NCBI GenBank assembly: GCA_022648325.1
Contig: JALCMG010000016.1
Span: forward strand, 1-47,497
DNA from: Olsenella sp.
Lineage (GTDB): Bacteria; Actinomycetota; Coriobacteriia; Coriobacteriales; Atopobiaceae
Length of the DNA stretch: 47,497 nt
Reading direction: 5' to 3'
In this document: piece by piece, positions 15,446-23,678 of the stretch
Layout of the letters: each line of letters starts with the position of its first letter
Numbering within the stretch: the stretch's first letter is position 1
Program-made: the position numbers and the translations under genes
The notes under the pieces: generated by a model
What the model saw: only the letters and a program-made list of their open reading frames with translations
The model's database searches: none
Told to the model about the DNA's origin: nothing

Positions 15446-16615
15446 ATGCTCGCAAGCCTTAGAACCAGCGTGCTCTCGCTCGCGCGCGACAAGGCGCTTC
15501 TCGTGTGGGCGCTGGCGTTTCCCGTGATCATGACCTTCATCTTCATGGGCATGTTCTCGGGACTCCAGGACGCCTACACCACCGTGGGCTCCACGCTGGG
15601 CGTGGTACGCGACGAGAGCTACACTGCCGCCGTCGGCCTAGACGAGATGATCCAGGCGATCTCTGACCCCATGTCGAGCGACCGCATCTGCGACGTCACC
15701 TACTACGAGAGCGCGATGGCCGCCGAGGTCGCCGCCAACGCGGGCGAGGTAGACGCCTACCTCACCGTGGACTCGGCGGGCACACCGCAGCTCCACGCGA
15801 CAAACGCGAGCGTCTCTCAGAACGGCCGCCTTCCCATCTCGTTTCTCGCCGAGGTTCTCGACTCCTACCAGCACACGCGCAACGCCGTCGAGAAGGTCGC
15901 CGCCACGCGGCCGGAGATTCTCTCCACAGGCGAGGCCATTGGCGCCTTTACCGGTGACGCCGTCAAGACTGTGCGGCTTACGGCCACCAAGAACCCGCCC
16001 AGCGCCGACGCGCGCTACTACTACGCGCTTCTCGCCATGGCCACCGGCATGGGGGCAACCGCCGCCATGGAGTCGGTGCGGAGGCTCCTTCCAACCGCAG
16101 GTCCGTTGGGCGCCCGGCAGGCGCTGGCCGCCGTACCCCGCTGGCGCATGCTTGTTGGGGCGCTTCTCGGTGCATGGATCTGCGAGTTTGCGTGCCTTCT
16201 GGTAGCGGTCCTCTTCATGTGGGGCGTGGCGGGCGTCTCGTTTGGAAGCGACACCCCCGGCGTGGTGGTTGCCCTTGCTGCGTCCTCGCTCATGGCATGC
16301 GCGGCGGGCGCCCTCTGTGGAACCGTGACCCGCATGGAGACGGGCATGGTATCCGGCATCACCTGCCTGCTCTCGCTCTTCACGGGCTTGTACGGCACGT
16401 CCTCGCAGCAGCTCGCGGACGCAATCGAGGCCACGGCACCGGCCCTCGCGCACGCAAACCCCCTCTGGCAGACAACCAACTGCTTCTACGCGCTGCTCTA
16501 CTACGACACGCCCGACGCCTTTCTCGAGAGCGTTGCCGCGCTGCTGGTGATGGCGCTCGTGTTTCTCGCCCTGGCGTCTTTCCGCATGAGGAGGACCTCA
16601 TATGACCACCTTTAG
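15446..16615 (+). CDS. ABC-2 permease, LnrM-like
   Basis: A 389-residue ABC-2 permease. It has one N-terminal transmembrane helix (FPVIMTFIFMGMF), a large extracytoplasmic region of about 150 residues, then five to six helices in the C-terminal half. That is the topology of YhgE/Pip-like and LnrM-type exporters. GTG at 15443 and ATG at 15446 are both possible; AAGGGGG lies upstream. The start is 10 bp after the ATPase stop and the end overlaps the next permease gene by 14 bp, so the three genes are one operon. Confidence 0.9.
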   Translation: MLASLRTSVLSLARDKALLVWALAFPVIMTFIFMGMFSGLQDAYTTVGSTLGVVRDESYTAAVGLDEMIQAISDPMSSDRICDVTYYESAMAAEVAANAGEVDAYLTVDSAGTPQLHATNASVSQNGRLPISFLAEVLDSYQHTRNAVEKVAATRPEILSTGEAIGAFTGDAVKTVRLTATKNPPSADARYYYALLAMATGMGATAAMESVRRLLPTAGPLGARQALAAVPRWRMLVGALLGAWICEFACLLVAVLFMWGVAGVSFGSDTPGVVVALAASSLMACAAGALCGTVTRMETGMVSGITCLLSLFTGLYGTSSQQLADAIEATAPALAHANPLWQTTNCFYALLYYDTPDAFLESVAALLVMALVFLALASFRMRRTSYDHL

Positions 16616-17789
16616 GACCTACCTCGAGATCTTTCTCTCGCACCGGGTCTACATAGCCATCTACCTGGTCATGCTTTCGCTCGTGGGTGTGATTATCGGG
16701 CTTTCCGCATACTCTGGCACCACGGGCGAGTTCCAGGTTGCGCCCGCAAACGTTGCCGTAATCGACCGCGACGGCTCCGAGCTCTCTGGCGCGCTTACGC
16801 GGCACGTGCTTCAAGGCAACAACCAGGTGGAGGTGGCGGACGAGAAGCGCGCCATCCAGGACGCAGTGGCGCGCGACCAGGTGAGCTACCTGCTCGTTAT
16901 TCCCGAGGGCTGGGGCGAGGGGCTGCTGGACGCCGCACGGCGGGGCACGCAGGCGCCCAACCTCGAGACCTATGTGTCGTACTACTCGGGCATGGGGCGC
17001 CTGCTGGACATCGAGGTCACCGGCTACGCCGACGGACTCTACGGCATGGCGGCAACGCTGGGCGGCAGCGCCGCAAACGTGATTGCCGCCACGGATGACG
17101 CGTGGGAGGGGTCCACCCAGGTGAGCATGGTCAAGCAGGCCGCGGCGCCTTTGCCCACGAGCATTGCGGTTGCTGCGGAGTTTGCATCGTATCCCATCTT
17201 TTCGAGCGCGATGGTGTGCATTGCGGTGCTCATGTCTTCCGTAGGGCGCCGACCCGTGCGAGACCGTAGGCTCGCCTCGCCCGAGACAGCCCGCGCTCGC
17301 AACCTCGCCCTGCTCGGCGCCTGTGTCACGATCGCGCTGGTCACCTGGGCGTGGAACTTTGGGCTTGAGGTGGCGGTGTTGGGCGGCTCCGCGCTCGCGG
17401 GCTCACCCGTGCAGTTGGCGCTCGTGGGGGCGGCGCTTCTCGTCTACGCGCTGGTGTCGGCCAGCGTGGGCTTTCTTGCCGGGCAGCTTGGGGTGAGCGA
17501 GAACGCCGCCAACGCTCTTGCGAACATCTTGGGCATGGTGATGTCGTTTCTCGGCGGGGCTTGGACGGGGCTCTCGCTTCTGCCCGACGAGCTTCTCGCC
17601 GTAGCGCACTTCACACCCGCGTACTGGGTGACGCTTGTGGTGGAAGGCGCTGCCAGCATGGGCGAAGTGAGCGCCGCGACGGTGCTGCCGCTCATGGGGG
17701 ACCTGGGCGTCTGCGCCCTGTTCGGCGTGACCGCCGTCCTTGTGGGGCTGGTGCTGGGACGCAGCCGCTCCCGCACCCAGGTGGCGTAG
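16602..17789 (+). CDS. ABC-2 permease, LnrN-like
   Basis: A 395-residue ABC-2 permease with the same plan as the preceding one: an N-terminal helix (IAIYLVMLSLVGVIIGL), an extracytoplasmic domain of about 170 residues, and a C-terminal membrane domain with a conserved-looking LGMVMSFLGGAWTGLSLLP stretch. The ATG lies inside the end of the upstream gene with AGGAGG just before it. The two permeases probably form a heterodimer on the LnrL-like ATPase. A 64-bp gap separates it from the convergent prfC gene. Confidence 0.9.
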   Translation: MTTFRTYLEIFLSHRVYIAIYLVMLSLVGVIIGLSAYSGTTGEFQVAPANVAVIDRDGSELSGALTRHVLQGNNQVEVADEKRAIQDAVARDQVSYLLVIPEGWGEGLLDAARRGTQAPNLETYVSYYSGMGRLLDIEVTGYADGLYGMAATLGGSAANVIAATDDAWEGSTQVSMVKQAAAPLPTSIAVAAEFASYPIFSSAMVCIAVLMSSVGRRPVRDRRLASPETARARNLALLGACVTIALVTWAWNFGLEVAVLGGSALAGSPVQLALVGAALLVYALVSASVGFLAGQLGVSENAANALANILGMVMSFLGGAWTGLSLLPDELLAVAHFTPAYWVTLVVEGAASMGEVSAATVLPLMGDLGVCALFGVTAVLVGLVLGRSRSRTQVA

Positions 17790-17853
17790 CGCTGCGTAAT
17801 CCAGCTGCCGGCCAACGGGATCCCATTGCCCGGTAACTCAATCCCACTACCGC

Positions 17854-19467
17854 CTAGAACGTGACGTTGCCAAACTCCGAGAGCCGCAGGTCGGGGTTGT
17901 GCTCGATGGCCCAGTCCAGGTTCCAGTCGCTCGTGAACAGCAGCAGCCGTCCGCCGCGCATGTCCTCCACGCGGCAGGTCTCGCGCGTGAGCTTGAGCGT
18001 GCGAACGTCCAGCTCGTCGGGCGAGTTCTGGATCCAGCGGATGATTGAGTACGGCAGCGACGTCCTGCTCACCTCGACGTGGTACTCGCTCCTAAGTCGC
18101 TGCTCCAGCACCTCGAACTGCAGCACGCCCACGGCGCCCACAATCACGCTCTCCAGGCCGGTGCCCAGCTCGCGGAAAATCTGGATCGCGCCCTCCTGCG
18201 CCAGCTCCTCCATGCCCTTCACAAATTGCTTGCGCTTGAGGGTATCCACCTGCGTGATGCGGGCGAAGTGCTCCGGCGCAAAGGTGGGGATGGGCGGGTA
18301 CTGTACGCGCATGCCCGGCGCGCAGAGGGTGTCGCCAATCGAGAAGAGGCCCGGGTCGAAGAGGCCAACGATGTCGCCGGCATAGGCCTCGTCCACGGTT
18401 GCGCGGTCGTCTGCCATCATCGCCGTACCGGTTGCAAGCTTGATGGTACGATCACCCTGAACGTGGTAGGCGTCCATGCCGCGCTCGAACTTCCCCGAGC
18501 AGATGCGCACAAAGGCGATGCGGTCGCGGTGGCGCCGGTCCATGTTGGCCTGGATCTTGAAGACAAAGCCCGAGAACTCGTCGCGCGAGGGCTCCACGGC
18601 CTCGCCGCTCAGCGTGTCGGTGTAGGAGAGCGGCGGCGGAGCCAGGCGCAGGAAGTCCTTGAGGAACGGCTCCACGCCAAAGTTGGTGAGGGCCGAGCCA
18701 AAGAACACCGGTGTCAGCCGCCCGTGGCGAACGGCGTCGAGGTCAAACTCGTTGTCCGCGCCATCGAGCAGCTCGATGTCATCCATCAGGTTCTTGTGGT
18801 TCTCCTCGCCGATAAGCCCGTCCAGCGCGGGATTGCCCAGCTCGGCCTCTATCTCGCCCACCTTCTTGGTGGCGTTGGCGTGGCCGTCGCCCTCGAACGC
18901 AATGACGCGGCGAGAGTTGCGGTCAAAGACGCCCTTGAAGTTGCGTCCCGAGCCAATCGGCCAGGTCATGGGGTAGGTGCCAATCCCCAGGACGTCCTCG
19001 ATCTCCTCCATGAGGTCGAAGGAGTCGCGCGTGTCGTGGTCGAGCTTGTTCACAAAAGTGAAGATGGGGATGTGGCGCAGCGTGCAGACCTTGAAGAGCT
19101 TGATGGTCTGGGCCTCGACGCCTTTCGCACCGTCGATGACCATGACGGCAGCGTCGGCAGCCATGAGCGTGCGGTAGGTGTCCTCGGAGAAGTCCTGGTG
19201 GCCGGGGGTGTCGAGGATGTTCACACAGGCGCCATTGTAGGTGAACTGCAGGACGGAGGAGGTCACGGAGATGCCGCGCTCCTTCTCGATGTCCATCCAG
19301 TCCGAGACCGCGTGGCGCGCGCTGGCCTTGCCCTTGACCGAGCCGGCCGTCTGGATGCTGCCGGTGTAGAGCAGGAGCTTCTCGGTGAGCGTCGTCTTGC
19401 CGGCGTCCGGGTGCGAGATTATGGCAAAGGTGCGCCGCGAGGCCACCTGTTCCGCAATGCTAGGCAT
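17854..19467 (-). CDS. prfC: Peptide chain release factor 3
   Basis: A 537-residue RF3. The GTPase domain has SHPDAGKTTL (P loop), a switch region ERGISVTSS, DTPGHQDF and NKLD, followed by EF-Tu-like domains II and III and an RF3-specific C-terminal domain. RF3 recycles RF1 and RF2 from the ribosome after peptide release and contributes to termination accuracy. Its presence matters here because this window uses TAG stops in most genes and carries two in-frame TGA codons. Length and motifs are normal. It appears monocistronic. Confidence 0.97.
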   Translation of the reverse strand: MPSIAEQVASRRTFAIISHPDAGKTTLTEKLLLYTGSIQTAGSVKGKASARHAVSDWMDIEKERGISVTSSVLQFTYNGACVNILDTPGHQDFSEDTYRTLMAADAAVMVIDGAKGVEAQTIKLFKVCTLRHIPIFTFVNKLDHDTRDSFDLMEEIEDVLGIGTYPMTWPIGSGRNFKGVFDRNSRRVIAFEGDGHANATKKVGEIEAELGNPALDGLIGEENHKNLMDDIELLDGADNEFDLDAVRHGRLTPVFFGSALTNFGVEPFLKDFLRLAPPPLSYTDTLSGEAVEPSRDEFSGFVFKIQANMDRRHRDRIAFVRICSGKFERGMDAYHVQGDRTIKLATGTAMMADDRATVDEAYAGDIVGLFDPGLFSIGDTLCAPGMRVQYPPIPTFAPEHFARITQVDTLKRKQFVKGMEELAQEGAIQIFRELGTGLESVIVGAVGVLQFEVLEQRLRSEYHVEVSRTSLPYSIIRWIQNSPDELDVRTLKLTRETCRVEDMRGGRLLLFTSDWNLDWAIEHNPDLRLSEFGNVTF

Positions 19468-19573
19468 GTGCTTCCCATCTTGTTTCTATGCAACTGACCT
19501 CGCGTATTGTAGCTAACGCAGGGCCATGCGGCGGGCATTGCACAAAATGCCGAGACGGACAGACGAGCTAACA

Positions 19574-19595
19574 GAAGCGAATCGCCTTTCGCTTC
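19574..19595. other. Small inverted repeat upstream of prfC
   Basis: GAAGCGAA (19574-19581) pairs with TTCGCTTC (19588-19595). It lies between the divergent prfC and the gene at 19700 and could be an operator. No other feature is seen in 19468-19699. Confidence 0.3.
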
Positions 19596-19699
19596 CGTTA
19601 TTTCGAATACGAGAGAAGCGAAGCGGCACCGGTCGCGGGGCCTCACCGATTCACACGCTCCCACCGTGCCATACTGGGTCTCAGTCCAAGGAGGCACGC

Positions 19700-19945
19700 A
19701 TGACGAGAAGCACAAAGATTGCGGACACCACGCGCGAGGAGCGCATCCAGATTGTGGCCGAGGCGCTTGCCTGGGGCGACGACTGCGGAGACTGCTCGCT
19801 GGACGCTTGCGGCATCGACAAATTCTACCAGCCCTATATCGACGGCGAGCTGGAACTCGCCGAGCTCAACATGGTCCGCGCGAGCACGACCTATGTGCTC
19901 GGCGACGCGAACTGCGGGGAGCGCGGCACCAGCTGCGTCATGTAG
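19700..19945 (+). CDS. Small Cys-rich protein, function unknown
   Basis: An 81-residue protein not recognised. After a charged N-terminal helix it has DDCGDCSLDACG, a CxxC-x4-C cluster, then YQPYIDGELELAEL and a C-terminal GDANCGERGTSC. The five to six cysteines could bind zinc or a cluster. The YxxYIDGE stretch faintly recalls VbhA-type antitoxin motifs, but that is weak. AAGGAGG sits before the ATG. It is followed after 23 bp by a MazG-like gene and then an AlkD-like gene, so these may form a small nucleotide/DNA-damage unit. Confidence 0.65.
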   Translation: MTRSTKIADTTREERIQIVAEALAWGDDCGDCSLDACGIDKFYQPYIDGELELAELNMVRASTTYVLGDANCGERGTSCVM

Positions 19946-19968
19946 GACAACGAGAGACGAGGGCGACC

Positions 19969-20292
19969 ATGGAACTAAACGAGGCACAGCGGCAGTCTGT
20001 CGCAATTCGCACGCGCTACCACGAGCTTGAGCGGCAAATCCACGGCTCCGAGTGGACCGCCGAGGAGGACGCGCTTGCCTTTCTCACCGACGCCGGCCTG
20101 GTAGGACGGCTAGTCATGGACGAGGAGGGCCGCTGGCCGTCGTCCAGCGACGCCACCCTGCCCGGAAAGATCGGCGAGTGCGTGTGGTGGCTCGCGGTCC
20201 TGGCCGACCGCACCGGCCTGAGCCTTGACGAGTGCGTGACGGACTTCCTTGCCGAAAGGCAGCGCCACCTGGGCGTGGGGGACGCGTCCTAG
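19969..20292 (+). CDS. MazG-like protein
   Basis: A 107-residue protein with the all-alpha MazG/all-alpha-NTP-PPase pattern. The C-terminal part GKIGECVWWLAVLADRTG matches the second conserved helix of MazG-like pyrophosphohydrolases (LGDVLWYLAALADELG). The first acidic EExxE motif is not well kept, so activity is doubtful. Family members hydrolyse nucleoside triphosphates, sometimes damaged ones. GACGAGGGCG lies before the ATG. It sits between the Cys-rich protein and the alkylation-repair gene, 14 bp before the latter. Confidence 0.6.
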   Translation: MELNEAQRQSVAIRTRYHELERQIHGSEWTAEEDALAFLTDAGLVGRLVMDEEGRWPSSSDATLPGKIGECVWWLAVLADRTGLSLDECVTDFLAERQRHLGVGDAS

Positions 20293-20306
20293 CAGCGGAG
20301 GTGCGC

Positions 20307-21008
20307 ATGCAGTGGGTCGAAGACAGGCTGCGCGAGCTTGCCGACAGGGACGGCCAGTACCGCGAGTTCAACGCGCGGGTGGTGGCCACGGCAGACCCTG
20401 CAACCATGCTGGGGGTACGAGTGCCCAAGCTGCGCCGGCTTGCCCGGGAGGTCTCCCGCTCAAGCGACCGCGACGCGTTTCTCGCCGAGCTGCCCCACCG
20501 CTGGTACGAGGAGTACCTCGTGCACGCCTTCGTGCTCAACGAGACGCGCGAGGTGGAGTCGGCCGTGCGCCTTCTGAACGCATTTCTCCCCTTTGTGGAC
20601 AACTGGTGCGTGTGCGACGCGCTCAACCCGCGCGCATTCCACGACGAGCGGGAGCTTGGTGGCCGGGTGGCGGAGACGCTCGTTCCTCTCGCCAAGCGGT
20701 GGATAGCCTCAGACCACACGTATACCAGGCGCTTTGGCATCTCGATCCTCATGCACGACCTTCTGGGCGAGGGCTACGATCCCGCTCAGCTTCGCCTCGC
20801 GATTGCCGCGGACAACGGCGAGTACTACGTACGCATGATGATTGCCTGGTACCTGGCCGAGGCGCTTGTCCCCCACGAGGAGGACGCCCTGGCGACGATT
20901 GCGTCCCCCGAGCTTGACCCGCAGCTTAGGCGCATGGCCATCCGCAAGGGAGTCGAGAGCCTTCGCGTGCCGGCGGAGACCAAGGACGCGCTGCGGCGAC
21001 TGCGGTAG
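20307..21008 (+). CDS. AlkD-like DNA alkylation repair protein
   Basis: A 233-residue HEAT-like repeat protein of the AlkD family of DNA glycosylases, which excise bulky or positively charged alkylated bases without base flipping. Family hallmarks seen: GVRVPKLRRLAREV near residue 38, a FVDNWCVCDAL stretch with the catalytic-type Asp near 105, and RRFGISILMHDLL. The start at 20307 has GGAGGTG upstream; longer readings overlap the preceding gene. Convergent with the lipoprotein gene; a family D repeat lies in between. Confidence 0.88.
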   Translation: MQWVEDRLRELADRDGQYREFNARVVATADPATMLGVRVPKLRRLAREVSRSSDRDAFLAELPHRWYEEYLVHAFVLNETREVESAVRLLNAFLPFVDNWCVCDALNPRAFHDERELGGRVAETLVPLAKRWIASDHTYTRRFGISILMHDLLGEGYDPAQLRLAIAADNGEYYVRMMIAWYLAEALVPHEEDALATIASPELDPQLRRMAIRKGVESLRVPAETKDALRRLR

Positions 21009-21049
21009 GTCCTCTTGCCCAACGTCTGATCTTGCCCCAACGTCTGACG

Positions 21050-21147
21050 GAGTTTAGCTCCTTTTCTTGAACGCAAGCCATACCAACTGCGCAAACGTGG
21101 CTGCCGTTTAAGAATGGGAGCTAAACTCTGAAAAGAGGAGACGAGAG
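21050..21147. repeat. Structured repeat family D, copy 2
   Basis: GAGTTTAGCTC (21050-21060) pairs with GAGCTAAACTC (21118-21128) around 57 bases. An inner stem TTCTTGAACG/CGTTTAAGAA (one G-T pair) is nearly perfect. The shared unpaired part includes GCAAACG and the 3' tail GAGGAGACGAG. Compared with the copy at 6907, AAT/ATT has become TTT/AAA in the outer stem, so pairing is maintained by double changes. Confidence 0.7.
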
Positions 21148-21171
21148 CGGCACTCACCGGCGCCAGCAAAT

Positions 21172-21200
21172 GGCCCCCGGGCCGCAGTGACCCGGGAGCC
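21172..21200 (-). terminator. Terminator after lipoprotein gene
   Basis: On the minus strand GGCTCCCGGG pairs with CCCGGGGGCC around a 9-base loop (one wobble pair), 22 bp after the lipoprotein stop codon and followed by ATTTG. The T-run is weak. Confidence 0.6.
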
Positions 21201-21222
21201 GACCCCCAAGCGCAGTTGCGTG

Positions 21223-22089
21223 CTACATGGCAAACGGGTACTCGCCCAGCGTGTCGAACGTTTCGTCGTCGTAGACCTCGATGGTGCCCTCGACGTTCAC
21301 CAACGCGTCAACGCTCGCGACGTCGTCATCGCTGAACCACATGAAGCCCTCGACGTACTTACCAGGCTGGATAGTTTCGACAAGCACGGGGTCCACCATC
21401 TTGCCGTCAACCGAGAACGTGCCGTACTTGGAAACGGTGCTGACGGCCTTGTCGGACTTGTTCGTGATCTTGACCGTATAGCCCGGATCGCCAGCCCAGT
21501 CGGCCTTCTTGTCGACAATCTCAATCGTGCAGATGTCATCGTCGGCAATGGTCAGCCCGATGGGAACAACTGCCTCTTCGCCACCGTCAACCACCGTGGT
21601 CCCGTTATCCGTACTCGTAGGCGTTTCGGTACCGCCCGTGGTGGCGCTACCGCTGGTCGCCGCGGCGCCGCTCGAACCAGCACCGCCCGAGCTCGCGGCC
21701 ACCGTTCCCTTCTCGAATTGCATCTTTGTGCCGTCCGACTCCAGGGTCAGGACGCCATCGGCGAGCGTGGCGGGAACACTCTGGCCATCAACGGTAAACG
21801 TGGCCTCGGAAGCGCTCTTTGCCTCCCACGTGCCAGACGTCTCGTCGCCCATGACGTTGAGCGAGAAGGTCTTGTCCTCCTTGACGCTAAGCGTGATGGT
21901 CATGCCAAGGTCTTCCATGAGCTTGAGGTCATCGGCGCTGGTCACCTCACCGTTCTCCTCCATGCCAGATAGCTTCCAGTCTCCCACGTAATTCTTCGCC
22001 GCATCTGCACCTCCGCCACAGCCCGCCAGCACAAGGCACAGCGCGAACACCGAGGCCAGCATTGCCACCCATTTCTTCCCAATGCTCAT
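21223..22089 (-). CDS. Secreted lipoprotein with Ser/Thr/Gly-rich linker
   Basis: A 288-residue predicted lipoprotein. The signal peptide ends in the lipobox LAGC (Cys about residue 23). The N-terminal globular part (GDWKLSGMEENGEVTSADDL...) resembles lipocalin-like domains that many Gram-positive lipoproteins carry. A low-complexity A/G/S/T linker follows (about 150-190), then a second beta-rich domain (YTVKITNKSDKAVS...) resembling DUF4352/FxLYD-type Ig-like domains. GGTGGGA precedes the ATG. It is the last gene of the leftward series that includes the zinc-ribbon protein and sensor genes, but a strong terminator separates it from the latter. Confidence 0.8.
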   Translation of the reverse strand: MSIGKKWVAMLASVFALCLVLAGCGGGADAAKNYVGDWKLSGMEENGEVTSADDLKLMEDLGMTITLSVKEDKTFSLNVMGDETSGTWEAKSASEATFTVDGQSVPATLADGVLTLESDGTKMQFEKGTVAASSGGAGSSGAAATSGSATTGGTETPTSTDNGTTVVDGGEEAVVPIGLTIADDDICTIEIVDKKADWAGDPGYTVKITNKSDKAVSTVSKYGTFSVDGKMVDPVLVETIQPGKYVEGFMWFSDDDVASVDALVNVEGTIEVYDDETFDTLGEYPFAM

Positions 22090-22150
22090 TCCCACCACTT
22101 CCCTTCTGCTCTCAAAATGCATCCTGTTGAAAAGGCGTTTGCAGCCACGC

Positions 22151-22885
22151 CTACGCGCCCATGGCGCCGCCGCAGTACTCGCAGCGCCCGTTCGCATCCG
22201 GTATCGTCGTCGCGCCGCAGAACGGGCACGTGCGCGCCGTCTTGGGCGCCGCTGCCGCAACGACCTTCTCGCGCTCGCTCTCTCGCAGCTGCGTAAGCGC
22301 CTCGCGAATCTCTCGCGCCTGCCGCTCCGCCTCGCGAAACTCCACGGAGTTGCGCTCCTCGATCCGGTAGTCGTTCACCTTGAACGAGATCGAGTCGTAG
22401 TAGGGCACGTTCACGTGGATGGTCAGGTAGACGTCGTAGTCCACGTCGTAGCGGGGCGGGTTGTAGCTATGCTCCTCACCCTCCTTGTCCTTCCAGTGAA
22501 GCTCGGTGCGGGTCTCGCGCGTCTCGGTGTCGCATCCCGTGACCTGCGAGAAGTCCAGCACGTCGGGATTCGTGTCGCGCCAGCGCGAGACCGGCGTCAC
22601 CAGAAAGCACCCCGCGTCCTCGTCCAGGAGCACCTTGGTGTCGCAGCCCAACGTGCGCGTGACGTTGAAGGAGGCAACGCGCTCCTTGTTGGCCTCACGC
22701 CAGTCAAGCTGCTCACGTATCTGCTCGACCGTCGAGCGCCGCCTGTCGCTGAAGAACGGCGAGAGCTTCTTGGCGCACTCCTTGCAGAGGTTGCCGTTTT
22801 CGAGCTTGCGATTGCCGAGAAGGCCAATCTCTCCGCCGCAGATGCTGCAGGTCTTCTTCTCGAACATCTTCCCGAACAGCCCCAT
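22151..22885 (-). CDS. Protein with N- and C-terminal zinc ribbons (DUF4428-like)
   Basis: A 244-residue cytoplasmic protein starting MGLFGKMFEKKTCSICGGEIG. The first zinc-binding site (CSICGG...CKECAKKL) matches the DUF4428 type. The middle (about 60-200) is a beta-rich DUF4429-like region with a YDVDYDVYLTIHVNVPYYD stretch, then a helix rich in Arg and Glu. The end is a rubredoxin-like CPFCG...CEYCGG ribbon. The arrangement of ribbons resembles the SPFH protein at 27173, which carries two ribbons. A shared membrane- or envelope-associated role is inferred from this and from neighbourhood. The start at 22885 follows GGAGATG. Confidence 0.75.
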   Translation of the reverse strand: MGLFGKMFEKKTCSICGGEIGLLGNRKLENGNLCKECAKKLSPFFSDRRRSTVEQIREQLDWREANKERVASFNVTRTLGCDTKVLLDEDAGCFLVTPVSRWRDTNPDVLDFSQVTGCDTETRETRTELHWKDKEGEEHSYNPPRYDVDYDVYLTIHVNVPYYDSISFKVNDYRIEERNSVEFREAERQAREIREALTQLRESEREKVVAAAAPKTARTCPFCGATTIPDANGRCEYCGGAMGA

Positions 22886-22974
22886 CGTCACATCTCCTTT
22901 CCCGCTAGCACGATTGCCCGTATCCCCAACACCCGTCACCACAGATTGTGCCGCCCGCCCGACGCGCACAGAAG

Positions 22975-23005
22975 TGCCCCGCGGCCCATCCGAGGCCGCG
23001 GGGCA
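22975..23005 (-). terminator. Strong terminator after the sensor operon
   Basis: TGCCCCGCGGCC (22975-22986) pairs perfectly with GGCCGCGGGGCA (22994-23005) around a 7-base loop. On the minus strand it is followed by CTTCTGT. It ends the kinase-regulator operon before the zinc-ribbon gene. Confidence 0.75.
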
Positions 23006-23037
23006 TGACATGACGTCCAATCACAGGGCCGTCACAA

Positions 23038-23066
23038 TGAGACAAAGGGACTGTCCCTTTGTCTCA
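23038..23066. repeat. REP-like palindrome at response-regulator stop codon
   Basis: TGAGACAAAGGGAC and its exact complement flank a single T (29 bp). The palindrome includes the TGA stop of the response-regulator gene. GAGACAAAGGGAC-type palindromes are, from memory, common intergenic repeats in Coriobacteriia and other gut bacteria. A 28-bp stem could stop 3' exonucleases. Confidence 0.8.
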
Positions 23067-23678
23067 CATGCCGGGGACGATGAGGCCGTTCGAGACCGCG
23101 TGGACGGCCAGGCGCAGGATGTTGTCGTAGCCGGTCTTGGCGAGAATCTCCGAGATGTGCCGCTTGACCGTCCCCTCGCTCAGGTAGAGCTCCGCGACAA
23201 TCTCTCTTCTCGTCTTTGACTCGCAGACCAGGCGGAGAATGTCTATCTCCACGGGCGTCAGCTCCACGCCGTCGGGAATGATGCGCTGCTTGGACAGGGG
23301 GAACGTCGAGTAGCCCTCCATGGTCGAGCGAATGATGGCGAGAAGTTCGTCGGTCCCCACGTTCTTGTAGACAAAGCTGTTCACGCCCGCCTCGCGCGCC
23401 CGCTCGACAAAGGTGATCTCGGGCAGGCCGGTCATCACCACAACCCGCACACCCGGCAACTGGTCCTTGATGAGGCGCGCCGCCACGATACCGCTCGAGT
23501 CGTTCTCGGTACACACGTCGAGAAGCGCGCAGGTGGCACCAGACCGACGCGTGGCCTCAAGCGCATCGGCTGCGTTGGCGAGAGAGGCAACGACCTCCAT
23601 GTCCTGCTGAGCGTTGATGGTGCAGGCAAGCGAGTCGCGAAGCATCGCCTGGTCCTCGACGAGCACGATGCGAATCAT
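23064..23678 (-). CDS. NarL/LuxR-type response regulator
   Basis: A 204-residue regulator with a receiver domain (MIRIVLVEDQ, phospho-acceptor D in CALLDVCTEND near 54) and a LuxR-type helix-turn-helix (ELTPVEIDILRLVCESKTRREIVAELYLSEGTVKRH). Its ATG overlaps the TGA of the kinase gene (ATGA), and that gene's ATG overlaps the TGA of the upstream membrane protein gene. All three are therefore translationally coupled and made in fixed ratio. Likely targets include the divergent SPFH gene promoter at 27055-27172. Confidence 0.92.
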   Translation of the reverse strand: MIRIVLVEDQAMLRDSLACTINAQQDMEVVASLANAADALEATRRSGATCALLDVCTENDSSGIVAARLIKDQLPGVRVVVMTGLPEITFVERAREAGVNSFVYKNVGTDELLAIIRSTMEGYSTFPLSKQRIIPDGVELTPVEIDILRLVCESKTRREIVAELYLSEGTVKRHISEILAKTGYDNILRLAVHAVSNGLIVPGM

